Notes: generated by a model from the letters alone, not told the origin. Shown: positions 18,533 through 26,807, numbered from the stretch's first letter. The stretch is 64,000 bases of DNA from Oceanibaculum nanhaiense (GCF_002148795.1 NZ_MPOB01000006.1:248001-312000), one strand, 5' to 3'. Numbers and translations: made by a program.

Positions 18533-21277
18533 TTAGGCTTTTCTGGCGGAAGTCGCGGCAGACGCACGCCCCCCGCGCTCGATGTCGTGCAGCAGCCCGC
18601 CCTTGCGGGTATAGGCGACCCAGGTCAGCGCCACGCAGCTGACATAGAAGATCAGGAAGCCCCACAGCGCGGCTTCGGGGCCGCCGGTCATGGCGATGGA
18701 GGAGCCGTAGCTCTTCGGGATGAAGAAGGCGCCATAGGCGGCAATGGCGGAGGTGAAGCCGATGATCGCCGCCGATTCCTTGTCGCCCTGGCGCTGCCGG
18801 ACAGCCGCATCCGTGCCGGGCATCAGCCGGTCCATCTCGCGGCGCATGATCGCCGGGATCATCTGGAAGGTGGAGGCGTTACCCACGCCGGTGGCGAAGA
18901 ACAGCACCATGAACATGGCGAAGAAGCCCCAGAACGCCATCGGATGCTGCTTGATCGACAGGAAGTAGAGAACACCCGCGACCGCCGCGATCATCGCCAC
19001 GAACACCCACAGGGTGACGCGACCGCCGCCGAACTTGTCCGAGACCCAGCCGGTTGCCGAGCGCGACAGCGCGCCAACCAGCGGGCCCAGGAAGGCGAAC
19101 TGCAGCGCGTCAATATGCGGGAACTGCAGTTTCATCAGCAGCGGGAAGCCCGCCGAATAGCCGATGAAGGAACCGAAGGTGCCGGTATAGAGCCAGCACA
19201 TGTACCAGTTGTGCCGGCGCTGGAAGATGACCGCCTGCTCCGCGAAGGAGGCCTTCATGCTGGCGATGTCGTTCATGCCGAACCAGGCGGCGAAGGCCGA
19301 GGCGACGATGAACGGCACCCAGATGAAGCCGGCATTCTGCAGCCAGAGCTCGCTATTCGTGTTCACAACCTGCTGCGGCGCGCCGCCGATGAAGCCGAAC
19401 ACGCCGACGGTGATGACCAGCGGCACCACGAACTGCACGACCGAGACGCCGAGATTGCCGAGGCCGGCATTCAGCGCCAGGGCGTTGCCCTTCTCCGCCT
19501 TCGGGAAGAAGAAGGAGATGTTGGCCATGGAGGAGGCAAAATTGCCGCCGCCGAAACCGCACAGCAGCGCCAGCAGCACGAACAGCGGATAGGGTGTCGC
19601 CGGATTCTGCACGGCAAAGCCGATACCCACCGCCGGCACCAGCAGCGACCAGGTGGCAAGCGTCGTCCACAGACGCCCGCCGAGCATCGGCGGCATGAAG
19701 GAATAGAAGATGCGCAAGGTCGCCCCCGACAGGCCGGGCAGCGCCGCCAGCCAGAACAGCTGGTCCGTGGTGAAGCTAAAGCCGATCAGCGGCAGTTTCG
19801 CCACCACCACCGACCAGACCATCCACACCGCGAAGGACAGCAGCAGCGCCGGGATCGACAGCCAGAGATTGCGCTGCGCGATCTTGCGCCCCTTGTCCTC
19901 CCAGAACTGCTTGTCCTCGGGCCGCCAGTCCTCGATCAGGTGCGGGCCGAGCACGCCTTCCTGACTTGGGGTATGGATGTCCCGCATTTCCGGCAGTTCC
20001 GGGAGCTTGCGCAGCTCGGCATCGACAACGTCGCGTTCCATCCGCCGGATCGCCAGATGCATCCAGGCCAGCGCGATCGCCACCAGCAGGAACAGCAGCA
20101 TGAAGCAGCTGGTCCAGATGCCGGTCAGGTCGTTCAGCGCGCCGAAGGCAATCGGCAGGATGAAGCCGCCGAGACCGCCCATCATGCCGACCAGCCCGCC
20201 GACCGCGCCGATATGGTCCGGGTAATAGACCGGGATGTGCTTGTAGACGGCGGCCTTGCCCAGGCTCATGAAGAAACCCAGAACGAAGATCAGGGCGACG
20301 AAGGGGACGATTCCCATGGCCAGGGTGAAGCGGATATCGCTGTCGATGCCGTGGATGACATAGTCGGCCGCCGGATAGGACAGCAGGAACAGACAGGCGA
20401 CCGAAACGCCGAAGGTCCAGTACATCACCCGGCGGGCACCATAGCGGTCCGACAACACGCCGCCATAGATGCGGAACAGCGAGGCCGGCACGGAATAGAA
20501 GGCGGCCAGCATGCCGGCGGACTTGATGTCCATGTCATAGACGCCGACCAGATAGCGCGGCAGCCACAGCGCCAGCGCGACGAAGGCGCCGAACACGAAG
20601 AAGTAATAGAGTGAGAAGCGCCAGACCTGGAGACTCTTCAGCGGCGCCAGCTCCAGCAGCGCGCCCCGCGCCTTCACGCCGCGCCGCCGCCGTTCGACCA
20701 GCGCCGGATCGTCGCTGGTGGTGAACCAGAAGATCGCCGCCGAGATCAGCAGGACGATGGCCCAGACCTGCGCCACCATCTCCCAGCCATAGGCGACCAT
20801 GACGAAGGGGGCGACGAACTTGGTCACCGCGGCGCCGACATTGCCGGCACCGAAGATGCCGAGCGCGGTGCCCTGCCTCTCCTTCGGGTACCAGCGCGCG
20901 ACATAGGCCACGCCGACCGCGAAGGAACCGCCCGCCAACCCGACCCCGAGGGCGGCCACCAGCATCATCGCGTATGTATCGGCGTAGGACAGCAGGAAGG
21001 TCGCCGCCGCCGCCAGCGCCATGACGATGACATTGACGATGCGGCCGCCATACTGGTCGGTCCAGATACCGAGGAAGATACGGGTCAGCGAGCCGGTCAG
21101 GATCGGCGTGCCGACCAGCAGGCCGAACTGCGTGTCGCTCAGCCCCAGCTGCTCGCGGATACCGACGCCGATGATGGAAAAAATCGTCCACACCGCGAAA
21201 CAGACGGTGAAGGCCAGGGTACTCATGCCGAGCGCGCGTGTCTGGTCGCTGCGGCTGATGGTGGCGAGATCGTGCAT
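18533..21277 (-). CDS. narK: Fused NarK1-NarK2 nitrate/nitrite transporter
   Basis: A 914-aa protein made of two complete 12-helix major facilitator domains. The first half (to ~residue 420) starts FTVCFAVWTIFSIIG and carries GIFGAGNVGAAVTKF, the NarK1 type thought to be a nitrate/proton symporter. The second half (from ~450) carries LSGATLRIFYSF, GFGGGNFASSMANISFFFP and GLGNLGVSVVQF, the NarK2 type thought to exchange nitrate for nitrite. The linker (EMRDIHTPSQEG) is cytoplasmic. ATG 21277 is chosen for its GGGGACA ribosome site; the upstream ATG at 21328 has none. It heads the nar operon. Confidence 0.93.
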   Translation of the reverse strand: MHDLATISRSDQTRALGMSTLAFTVCFAVWTIFSIIGVGIREQLGLSDTQFGLLVGTPILTGSLTRIFLGIWTDQYGGRIVNVIVMALAAAATFLLSYADTYAMMLVAALGVGLAGGSFAVGVAYVARWYPKERQGTALGIFGAGNVGAAVTKFVAPFVMVAYGWEMVAQVWAIVLLISAAIFWFTTSDDPALVERRRRGVKARGALLELAPLKSLQVWRFSLYYFFVFGAFVALALWLPRYLVGVYDMDIKSAGMLAAFYSVPASLFRIYGGVLSDRYGARRVMYWTFGVSVACLFLLSYPAADYVIHGIDSDIRFTLAMGIVPFVALIFVLGFFMSLGKAAVYKHIPVYYPDHIGAVGGLVGMMGGLGGFILPIAFGALNDLTGIWTSCFMLLFLLVAIALAWMHLAIRRMERDVVDAELRKLPELPEMRDIHTPSQEGVLGPHLIEDWRPEDKQFWEDKGRKIAQRNLWLSIPALLLSFAVWMVWSVVVAKLPLIGFSFTTDQLFWLAALPGLSGATLRIFYSFMPPMLGGRLWTTLATWSLLVPAVGIGFAVQNPATPYPLFVLLALLCGFGGGNFASSMANISFFFPKAEKGNALALNAGLGNLGVSVVQFVVPLVITVGVFGFIGGAPQQVVNTNSELWLQNAGFIWVPFIVASAFAAWFGMNDIASMKASFAEQAVIFQRRHNWYMCWLYTGTFGSFIGYSAGFPLLMKLQFPHIDALQFAFLGPLVGALSRSATGWVSDKFGGGRVTLWVFVAMIAAVAGVLYFLSIKQHPMAFWGFFAMFMVLFFATGVGNASTFQMIPAIMRREMDRLMPGTDAAVRQRQGDKESAAIIGFTSAIAAYGAFFIPKSYGSSIAMTGGPEAALWGFLIFYVSCVALTWVAYTRKGGLLHDIERGGRASAATSARKA

Positions 21278-21358
21278 GGCTGTCCCCGTATTAGGGTCCG
21301 TGAAATGCGGGAATAAGCTCCGCGCCATGACTAAGCGATAATCAGCCTATGCCCATCT

Positions 21359-21372
21359 TTGACTCAGATCAA
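21359..21372 (-). promoter_or_regulatory. FNR/Dnr-type box upstream of the narK-nar operon
   Basis: TTGACTCAGATCAA matches TTGAY-N4-ATCAA in all ten conserved positions. It lies 82 bp before the narK start and 160 bp before the divergent Crp/Fnr gene at 21525. Activation of narKGHJI by an Fnr-family regulator is expected in denitrifiers. The AT-rich stretch 21395-21490 between box and regulator gene contains other half sites (ATCAA, TTGAC) that may serve the divergent gene. Confidence 0.7.
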
Positions 21373-21524
21373 CTATTGGCCCGGATTTCGATGAAATAAT
21401 AAAAAATAACAAGAGCAATCTGAATGAGATATATTGTATCAAATGTTAAATTGACAAAGTATTACTCTAGAATTAACATTTATCAATTAATTGCCTGCCT
21501 TTTGGGAGCCAACGGGACGGGACC

Positions 21525-22220
21525 ATGCAACCAGATGATGTAGACGCCATACGCAACCTGCCGCTTTTCCGGGATTGCACATCGGAAACCTTCGAGGCGC
21601 TGATAAAAATCAGCTTCCTGCAGCGATTTCCCCAGGGCGTGCTGCTGATCAGCGAGAACGACCCCGCCGATTTCCTGCATGTCGTCCTGGAGGGAATGGT
21701 GGAGATGTTCGGATCGTCCGGTGGGCGGGAGACGACGCTCAGCTTCGTGCGGCCGGTCAGCACCTTCATCCTCGCCGCCGTCCTGAAGGATCAGGTCTAT
21801 CTGCAATCCGCGCGCACGCTGGCGCGCTCCCGTATCCTGATGATTCCGGCCCAGTCGGTGCGTCAGGCCATGCAGCAGGACCAGGCCTTCATGCTGTCGA
21901 TCGTCAGCGAACTGGCGACCGGCTATCGCCGGGTGGTGAAGGAACTGAAGAACCAGAAGCTGCGCACCAGCAGCGAGCGGCTGGCGAACTGGCTGCTGGC
22001 GCATGGCCGGCTGTCGGGAGATGGAACCGTCCGGCTCGGCATGGAAAAGCGCGTGCTGGCCTCGCGGCTCGGCATGACGCCGGAAAACCTGTCGCGGGCC
22101 TTCTCCGCCCTGCGCGATATCGGCGTGCGGGTGGAGGGCAACACCATCCGCTTAGAGGATATGAATGCCCTTACCGATTTTTCGCAGCCCAACCCGCTGA
22201 TCGACGACTGGAATATATAA
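21525..22220 (+). CDS. Crp/Fnr family transcriptional regulator, Dnr/Nnr-like
   Basis: A 231-aa regulator with an N-terminal cyclic-nucleotide-type beta barrel (residues ~10-125), a dimer helix (~130-155) and a C-terminal winged helix. The recognition helix GMTPENLSRAF places Glu187, Ser190 and Arg191 at the positions by which FNR reads TTGAT half sites. Only one cysteine (near residue 17) is present, so an FNR [4Fe-4S] cluster is excluded; heme/NO sensing of the Dnr/Nnr kind or simple downstream control are alternatives. It is divergent from narK and directly followed by nnrS. A GGGACGG ribosome site precedes the ATG. Confidence 0.9.
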   Translation: MQPDDVDAIRNLPLFRDCTSETFEALIKISFLQRFPQGVLLISENDPADFLHVVLEGMVEMFGSSGGRETTLSFVRPVSTFILAAVLKDQVYLQSARTLARSRILMIPAQSVRQAMQQDQAFMLSIVSELATGYRRVVKELKNQKLRTSSERLANWLLAHGRLSGDGTVRLGMEKRVLASRLGMTPENLSRAFSALRDIGVRVEGNTIRLEDMNALTDFSQPNPLIDDWNI

Positions 22221-22316
22221 ACCGCAGCCAAGAATGTGTTCTCGGTGCTTGTTATTGTTACCCCACTAAGATACATACAATATATATCTTTTAATCCACA
22301 GCCAGTGGAGCCTGTC

Positions 22317-23546
22317 ATGCCCGCTTCGCCTGCCGCGCCAACCCTGAGCGAACGCCCCCTACAGCTTCCCACCCGGCGTTTCGTCCTGTTCGCCTATGGC
22401 TTCCGGCCGTTCTTCCTGCTGGCCGGCCTGTTCGCCGTCTTCGGCGTACTGGCCTGGCTGCTGGCCTTCGCCCATGGGGTCTGGCCGGCGGAAGGTCCGG
22501 GCGCCCTGTCCTGGCATGCCCATGAGATGCTGTTCGCCTTCGTCGTCGCCGCGATCGCCGGATTCCTGCTGACTGCCGTGCCGAACTGGACCGGCCGTGG
22601 CAGCTTCGGTCCGCCGCTGCTGATCGCGCTGACGCTGCTCTGGCTCGCCGGGCGCTGGGCGATGAGTCCGCTGTTTCCCTTCGGCCCGATGGCAGCCGCA
22701 GCGCTTGACCTCGCCTTCCTGCCGGCGCTGGCCGTGCTGATCGGCGGGCAGTTGCTGCGGGCCGGCAATTACCGCAACCTGCCGATCCTGGCGATGCTGC
22801 TGGCCTTCACCGCGGCCAATCTGCTGATCCATCTGGAACGCACGGGTATCACGGCGGATACCGCCCAGGCCGGCCGGATGCTGGCGGTGAACCTGACGCT
22901 GCTGCTGATCGTGCTGATCGGCGGGCGCATCGTACCGTCCTTCACGCTGAGCACGCTGCGGCGCCTGGGACAGCCGGTGGAAATCGCCCAGCCGCGCACG
23001 CTGGAAATCGCCTGCCTGCTGTCGGTGCTGGCCGTACTTGCCATCGATCTGGCGAGTCCGGACGGCAGTGCCGCCGGCATCGCGGCAGCGGTGGCTGCCG
23101 TGCTGAATGGCGTGCGGCTCGGCCTGTGGAAGGGACACCGCACCGCCGCCGATCCGCTGCTCTGGGTGCTGCATGTCGGCTATCTGTGGATTCCGCTTGG
23201 CCTTGCGCTGAAGGCCGTGTGGCTGCTGGCCGGGGCGGAGATCGGCCTGAACTGGCTGCATGCACTGACCTTCGGCGCGTTCAGCACGATGGTCCTGGCG
23301 GTGATGACCCGCGTCGCGCTGGGCCATACCGGACGGCCGCTGCGCGCGGCGCCGGCGACCGTCGCCAGCTACGTACTGCTGACGCTGGGGGCGCTTGTCC
23401 GGGTGTTCGGTCCGGCCCTGTTCCCGGCGCTGACGCTGCCGTCCATCGCCGCCGCCGGCCTGCTGTGGATGACGGCCTTCACGCTGTTCCTCGCCGTCTA
23501 TGGACCGATCCTGCTCCGCCCCCGCGCCGATGGCCGCCCCGGCTGA
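22317..23546 (+). CDS. nnrS: NnrS family heme/copper membrane protein
   Basis: A 409-aa protein with about 12 membrane helices. It opens with the NnrS signature FAYGFRPFFLLAGLFAVFG, followed by WHAHEMLFAFVVAAIAGFLLTAVPNWTG, GGRIVPSFT and MTRVALGHTGR. NnrS proteins are co-regulated with nitrite and NO reductases and relieve nitrosative stress. ATG 22317 with AGTGGAG upstream is chosen instead of an ATG 81 bp earlier that lacks a ribosome site and lies in AT-rich promoter sequence. It is 96 bp after the regulator. Confidence 0.92.
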   Translation: MPASPAAPTLSERPLQLPTRRFVLFAYGFRPFFLLAGLFAVFGVLAWLLAFAHGVWPAEGPGALSWHAHEMLFAFVVAAIAGFLLTAVPNWTGRGSFGPPLLIALTLLWLAGRWAMSPLFPFGPMAAAALDLAFLPALAVLIGGQLLRAGNYRNLPILAMLLAFTAANLLIHLERTGITADTAQAGRMLAVNLTLLLIVLIGGRIVPSFTLSTLRRLGQPVEIAQPRTLEIACLLSVLAVLAIDLASPDGSAAGIAAAVAAVLNGVRLGLWKGHRTAADPLLWVLHVGYLWIPLGLALKAVWLLAGAEIGLNWLHALTFGAFSTMVLAVMTRVALGHTGRPLRAAPATVASYVLLTLGALVRVFGPALFPALTLPSIAAAGLLWMTAFTLFLAVYGPILLRPRADGRPG

Positions 23547-23643
23547 ACGCGGTGGATTGGCACGGGGCGCCCGCTGTTTGCTTTGGCGCAAAGAAGCAGC
23601 GGATGATGGGGAAAATCTCGATTCAACGAAGGCTGGCCAGGGA

Positions 23644-23866
23644 TCATTTTCCTGCAAGGATATCCCGGTAGAAATCGAGGAACGCACGCAGGGCCGGCGG
23701 CACATAGCGGCGGCTGGGATAGTAGATGTGCCAGGCGGGCAGGGTCGCGGCATAGCCCTCCAGCAGCCGGACCAGCCGGCCGGAGCGGACATGCGGCTCC
23801 GTATACTCCGTCGCCAGTCGCGCAATGCCAGCCCCTGCCATCGCGGCGGACAGGAGACGCATTCGG
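23644..23866 (-). pseudogene. 3' remnant of a LysR-type regulator
   Basis: Only the last ~70 codons of a LysR effector-binding domain remain. The visible protein reads RLLSAAMAGAGIARLATEY, then SGRLVRLLEGY and the PSRRYVPPALRAFLDFYRD end typical of LysR proteins. Reading upstream on this strand enters sequence antisense to an oxidoreductase gene near 23866, with no helix-turn-helix domain. The gene is therefore cut off at the junction with the next feature and should be inactive. Confidence 0.82.
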
Positions 23867-24741
23867 CAACCTACAGCACCACCCATCTCTACCATGCGCA
23901 GATGGAGCCGCTGAACGCCGTCGCGTCCGTGGATGCCGATGGTGGGGTGACGGCGATGAGCCACCGGGTCGTATCGCCGTCGATCATGCAGTTCGCCTTT
24001 CCGCAGCGCTGGAACCCGGAGACCGGGCGCGACCTTCTGGTCATGGAAGGGACCGAGAGCACCGACTATGCAATCCCGGATTTCCGCGCGGAGCATGTAA
24101 TCACCCCGCGCCGCTGCCGCGTGTCGGCATGGCGCGGCATCGGCTGGGCCCCGAACTGCTTCGCCCGGGAGTGTTTCATCGACGAACTGGCGGAACAGGC
24201 CAGCAGCGATCCGGTGGCCTTCCGCCGAAAGCTGCTGCGCGACAGTCCGCGCGGCCTTGCGGTCCTCAATGCCGTGGCCGCCATGTCCGGCTTCGGACAG
24301 GCGCCGCAGGGGCGCGCCCATGGCCTTTCCTTCGCGGGCTACAAGGCGACCCGGGGTGCCGGTGTGGCGGAAGTGTCGGTCGAGGATGGCCGGTTCCGCG
24401 TGCATCGGTTCTGGGCGGCGGTGGATCCGGGCTTTGCCGTGCATCCGGAGAACCTGCGGGCGCAGGTCGAAGGCGGCATCCTGTTCGGGCTCTCCTCCCT
24501 GATGCGCGAGCGTGCAAGCTTCACGGACGGAATGATCGACCAGAACAATTTCTACGATTATGAGCCGATCCGAATCGGCGAGATTCCGGAGATTGAGGTG
24601 CGGATCGTCGAGTCCGATTCGGCACCGAGCGGCGCGGGCGAGATCGGCGTCCCGATGACCGGCGCGGCCGTGGCAAATGCCTTAAGGCTGCTGACCGGCA
24701 CAGCCCCCCGGCAGATGCCGTTCAAAGTGGAGAATTCCTGA
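23863..24741 (+). pseudogene. 3' part of a molybdopterin-binding aldehyde/isoquinoline oxidoreductase large subunit
   Basis: About 290 codons match the C-terminal part of IorB-type molybdenum hydroxylases: YHAQMEPLNAVASV, VVSPSIMQFAFP, the WRGIGWAPNCFARECFIDE region, FIDELAEQASSDP and the terminal GEIGVPMTGAAVANALR with its catalytic glutamate. The N-terminal half, including the first molybdopterin-binding part, is missing. Homology begins at the same point where the minus-strand lysR remnant ends, so one deletion probably removed the divergent promoter region and the 5' halves of both genes. The 3' portion has no frameshift. Confidence 0.82.
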
Positions 24742-24773
24742 CGGCGAAAGCGAAGTCGGCAAGCGGGAAGAAA

Positions 24774-24794
24774 GGATGGGCTAAATTCCCATCC
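24774..24794. terminator. Hairpin after the truncated oxidoreductase
   Basis: An inverted repeat with 7-bp arms (24774-24780 GGATGGG and 24788-24794 CCCATCC) and a 7-nt AT-rich loop lies 33 bp after the pseudogene stop. The flanks are A-rich on the plus strand (GGAAAAAA), so a U tract would form only for leftward transcription. It could end leftward transcription from the metal island; evidence is structural only. Confidence 0.35.
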
Positions 24795-24834
24795 TGGAAA
24801 AAATATAAGATAATCAAATAAATAGAGAAGAAAT

Positions 24835-24850
24835 TGGCGGAGGGGGAGGG
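24835..24850 (-). other. tRNA-Ser 3'-end-like sequence, possible att remnant of the metal island
   Basis: Read on the minus strand, these 16 bases are CCCTC-CCCCTCC-G-CCA: a T-stem 3' arm, seven-base acceptor 3' strand, discriminator G and encoded CCA, the usual end of an alphaproteobacterial serine tRNA. The sequence upstream contains a TTCGATTCC T-loop-like string but does not fold into a tRNA. Integrases often leave such 3' copies at island edges. No matching second copy or integrase is found within the window. Confidence 0.4.
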
Positions 24851-24974
24851 TCCGGAATCGAACGTTCTCTGAGCGCGAGACGATCCAGGATGCCTCCGCC
24901 TTCAGTCGAAGCCGATAGGCGTTCCATCCCTTAACGGCCAGCGCGGCATCCGCCACCATCCCGGAAGGTGTCGC

Positions 24975-24994
24975 CCTCAAACAGCCTCAAACAG
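24975..24994. repeat. 10-bp tandem repeat at the truncated end of ccdA
   Basis: CCTCAAACAG occurs twice in direct tandem (24975-24984 and 24985-24994). It coincides with the point where CcdA similarity stops, suggesting slippage or a target duplication at a recombination junction. Confidence 0.6.
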
Positions 24995-25274
24995 GATGAC
25001 AATGGCGCCGCCAACGAAATTGAGCTCGCACCGGTAGCTCAACAGCATCTAACCGAGCGCGGTCGCGCTCGCGCCAAGAGCCAATGGTGGAGAACCCGAC
25101 GACAAAGTAGAGGCCCATGCTCAATGCCTGCCGTCGACGGTGGGCAGACTCGATATCGATCGCGCCCGCCGTGTGTCCGGCGACATAGCCCGGCATCAAA
25201 GGCAGGACGCAGGGCGAGACGAACGACACCGCGCCGGCCAGAAATGGGGCTGTCAGGCCGATGCCGGAGGGTCG
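24989..25274 (-). pseudogene. ccdA: ccdA remnant (cytochrome c biogenesis thiol transporter)
   Basis: The first part matches CcdA: LTAPFLAGAVSFVSPCVLPL with the membrane-embedded catalytic cysteine, then GLYFVVGFSTI. A deletion after this point shifts the frame; the next frame continues ALGASATALG, a TAG stop, then MLLSYRCELNFVGGAIVIL, which is CcdA helix 2-3 sequence. Similarity then ends at a 10-bp tandem repeat, so only about a third of the gene is present and it carries a frameshift and a nonsense codon. No normal start codon is found; the upstream gene ends inside it. It would have supplied reductant to the TlpA/SCO proteins encoded upstream. Confidence 0.8.
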
Positions 25275-25774
25275 AGGGTCTCGCCCCTTTGAGAGGTTGC
25301 CGGGAACGCCATGGCAAAACGGAAGCCGGCGAGCGGGACGACGATCCATTGCAGGGCCGGGCTGACGCCGGCGTCGAGACCCGGGATCACCGGCATCAGG
25401 TCGCGATAGGCCCATGCCTGGCGCACCTCGATATTCAGCCATTCGCTGAAGATCGTGTAGGCAAGCCCGAAGGCAACAGTCCCCGCGACGACCGGAAGCC
25501 GGCGTTCGGTTGGCCACGCCCCGTTGCCGAGAAGGAACAGGGAAAGCATGACCGCGCTAAGGGCGATGAGAATGTCGCCACCGGTGCAGTGAACGGCAGC
25601 GAAGATGATCTCCCAAGCCGAGCCGGTTTCCCACAACCTATAGAGCGGCATGTGGGCGAACTCCCAGACCAGGTTCGCGGCGGCGACAAAGGCCATGTAG
25701 CGGCGCAGCGCCGAAAGCCAACTGATAGATCTTTCACCGCGCACCCGGTCCATGTCCGAATGGACGCCGGTCAT
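25253..25774 (-). CDS. Five-helix membrane protein of copper operon, 173 aa
   Basis: A polytopic protein with about five hydrophobic segments. Conspicuous elements are FVAAANLVWEFAHMPLYRLWE in the first helix, VHCTGGDILIALSAVMLSLFLL in the second, and FSEWLNIEVRQAWAYRDLMPVIP in a loop with several aromatic and acidic residues. The histidine, methionine and cysteine in the first two helices could bind metal or heme. The ATG at 25774 overlaps the SCO stop (ATGA), so the two are translated together. Homologues occur near copper resistance genes, to my knowledge without assigned function. Confidence 0.8.
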   Translation of the reverse strand: MTGVHSDMDRVRGERSISWLSALRRYMAFVAAANLVWEFAHMPLYRLWETGSAWEIIFAAVHCTGGDILIALSAVMLSLFLLGNGAWPTERRLPVVAGTVAFGLAYTIFSEWLNIEVRQAWAYRDLMPVIPGLDAGVSPALQWIVVPLAGFRFAMAFPATSQRGETLDPPASA

Positions 25775-26463
25775 CGGAACAGCCCCTTCACGCTGCCCCA
25801 CCAGCCAGCCTCTGTCGGCTTGGATGGGCGATAGGGGGCGTTGGTCAGCCCGTTGATGTAAAGCACCAGGTTCAAGGGCTCGAAGCGCAGGCCATGGCAC
25901 TTGGCGGCGAAGCGTCCGCCACGGTCGATCACATGCGTGACGACGCCATGCATCTGCTGTCCGTCATCCAGCGGCTCGAACCTGACGTTATAGGTCCCCG
26001 AGAGCTTTCGCGTTGCATCCTCGGGATCGCCCGGGCGGCGGGTCAGGAACATCCAGTTGTACGGGTCGAGGCCGTGCGCCTCGCCATAGCTCTTCAGGAC
26101 ATCCGACGTGTCGGCCCCGGGGTCGGTCGTCACCGTGATGAACTGGACCATGTCCTTCATCGGCGTGGCGTTGATCTTCGATTGCACGTCGGCGATCAGG
26201 GCGGAGTGCAGCGGGCAGACATCCGTGCAGCTGGCAAAGATGAAGTTCAGCACGACGATTCTGTCGGCGAAGTCCGATAGTTTCACGATGTTCCCGTCGG
26301 CATCGGCCAGATCGAAGGGCGGGGCCAGGCTGTCGATGGCCTGAAATAACTGCTCCTTGCTGCCCATGACCCGGTCGAGGTCGGCGCCCGGATGGTGCGC
26401 CAATGCCGGCATGGCAAAAGCGAACGCGCCGATCAGAACAGCGGTAAATCGAGCGAAACTCAT
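25771..26463 (-). CDS. SCO1/SenC family copper chaperone
   Basis: A 230-aa periplasmic thioredoxin-fold protein. After a signal peptide (MSFARFTAVLIGAFAFAMPALA) comes the copper motif CTDVC in NFIFASCTDVCPLHSA and the distant ligand histidine in VVTHVIDRGG. SCO proteins deliver copper or reduce the CuA site of cytochrome oxidase; in this operon a copper-handling thiol role is more likely. The start at 26463 has an AAGGAGAG ribosome site, clearly better than upstream codons. Its C-terminus has an extra hydrophobic stretch (LNLVLYINGL). Confidence 0.92.
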   Translation of the reverse strand: MSFARFTAVLIGAFAFAMPALAHHPGADLDRVMGSKEQLFQAIDSLAPPFDLADADGNIVKLSDFADRIVVLNFIFASCTDVCPLHSALIADVQSKINATPMKDMVQFITVTTDPGADTSDVLKSYGEAHGLDPYNWMFLTRRPGDPEDATRKLSGTYNVRFEPLDDGQQMHGVVTHVIDRGGRFAAKCHGLRFEPLNLVLYINGLTNAPYRPSKPTEAGWWGSVKGLFR

Positions 26464-26510
26464 ACGCTCTCCTTGGCCATCCTTGCGGTCGATGACACCG
26501 GTCGGCGACA

Positions 26511-26807
26511 TCACTCCTGTCGGCTCCGCGGCGACGGGCCTGCATCCGTCTCGCCATGGGTCGCGCAGGACTTTGCCCCACCGCCGCGCATGCACAGGCC
26601 GAGGGCGCACATCGCGGCGCAGGGCGCGAGGGCGAGCAGGATCGGCGCCACGCCGACCGCCGTCAGCCAGCCCCAGTTCAGGGCAAGTCCAGCGGCGAGC
26701 GTCCCGAGACCCGCAAGCAGCACAATCCGACGTTTCGACAGCCAGGGCATCCGGAGGAACAATGGGATGCGCGGGGTCGCAATTGCGGCGGTCCGTTTCG
26801 TGATCAT
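26511..26807 (-). CDS. Small two-helix membrane protein with paired cysteines, 98 aa
   Basis: Two hydrophobic helices (RIVLLAGLGTLAAGLALNWG and VGVAPILLALAPCAAMCALG) precede a basic, glycine-rich tail. Three cysteines (APCAAMCALGLC) lie at the end of the second helix, which recalls DUF2933-like metal-operon proteins and mercury transporters of the MerT type but matches neither clearly. Its start overlaps the TlpA stop by 4 nt. A metal or heme relay function is possible. Confidence 0.72.
   Translation of the reverse strand: MITKRTAAIATPRIPLFLRMPWLSKRRIVLLAGLGTLAAGLALNWGWLTAVGVAPILLALAPCAAMCALGLCMRGGGAKSCATHGETDAGPSPRSRQE

Noticed and set aside
14756-20614. 1952-codon plus-strand frame across narG and narK
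   Set aside because: Antisense shadow of two well-supported genes; composition dominated by Arg, His, Gln and Leu and no start region.
21393-21500. Additional FNR boxes for the regulator gene and nnrS
   Set aside because: Only single half sites (ATCAA, TTGAC) occur in this AT-rich stretch; none has a correctly spaced partner.
24836-24902. Possible complete tRNA (8-bp GGCGGAGG/CCTCCGCC closing stem, TTCGATTCC loop), for example a short tRNA-Sec
   Set aside because: The interval of about 67 nt cannot form proper T, anticodon and D arms, and T-loop to CCA spacing is too long by five bases. Kept only as a tRNA 3'-end-like remnant.
24558-24980. 140-codon minus-strand frame between the pseudogene and ccdA
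   Set aside because: Its second half is antisense to the oxidoreductase remnant and the first half shows no family I recognise; it also covers the tRNA-like sequence.
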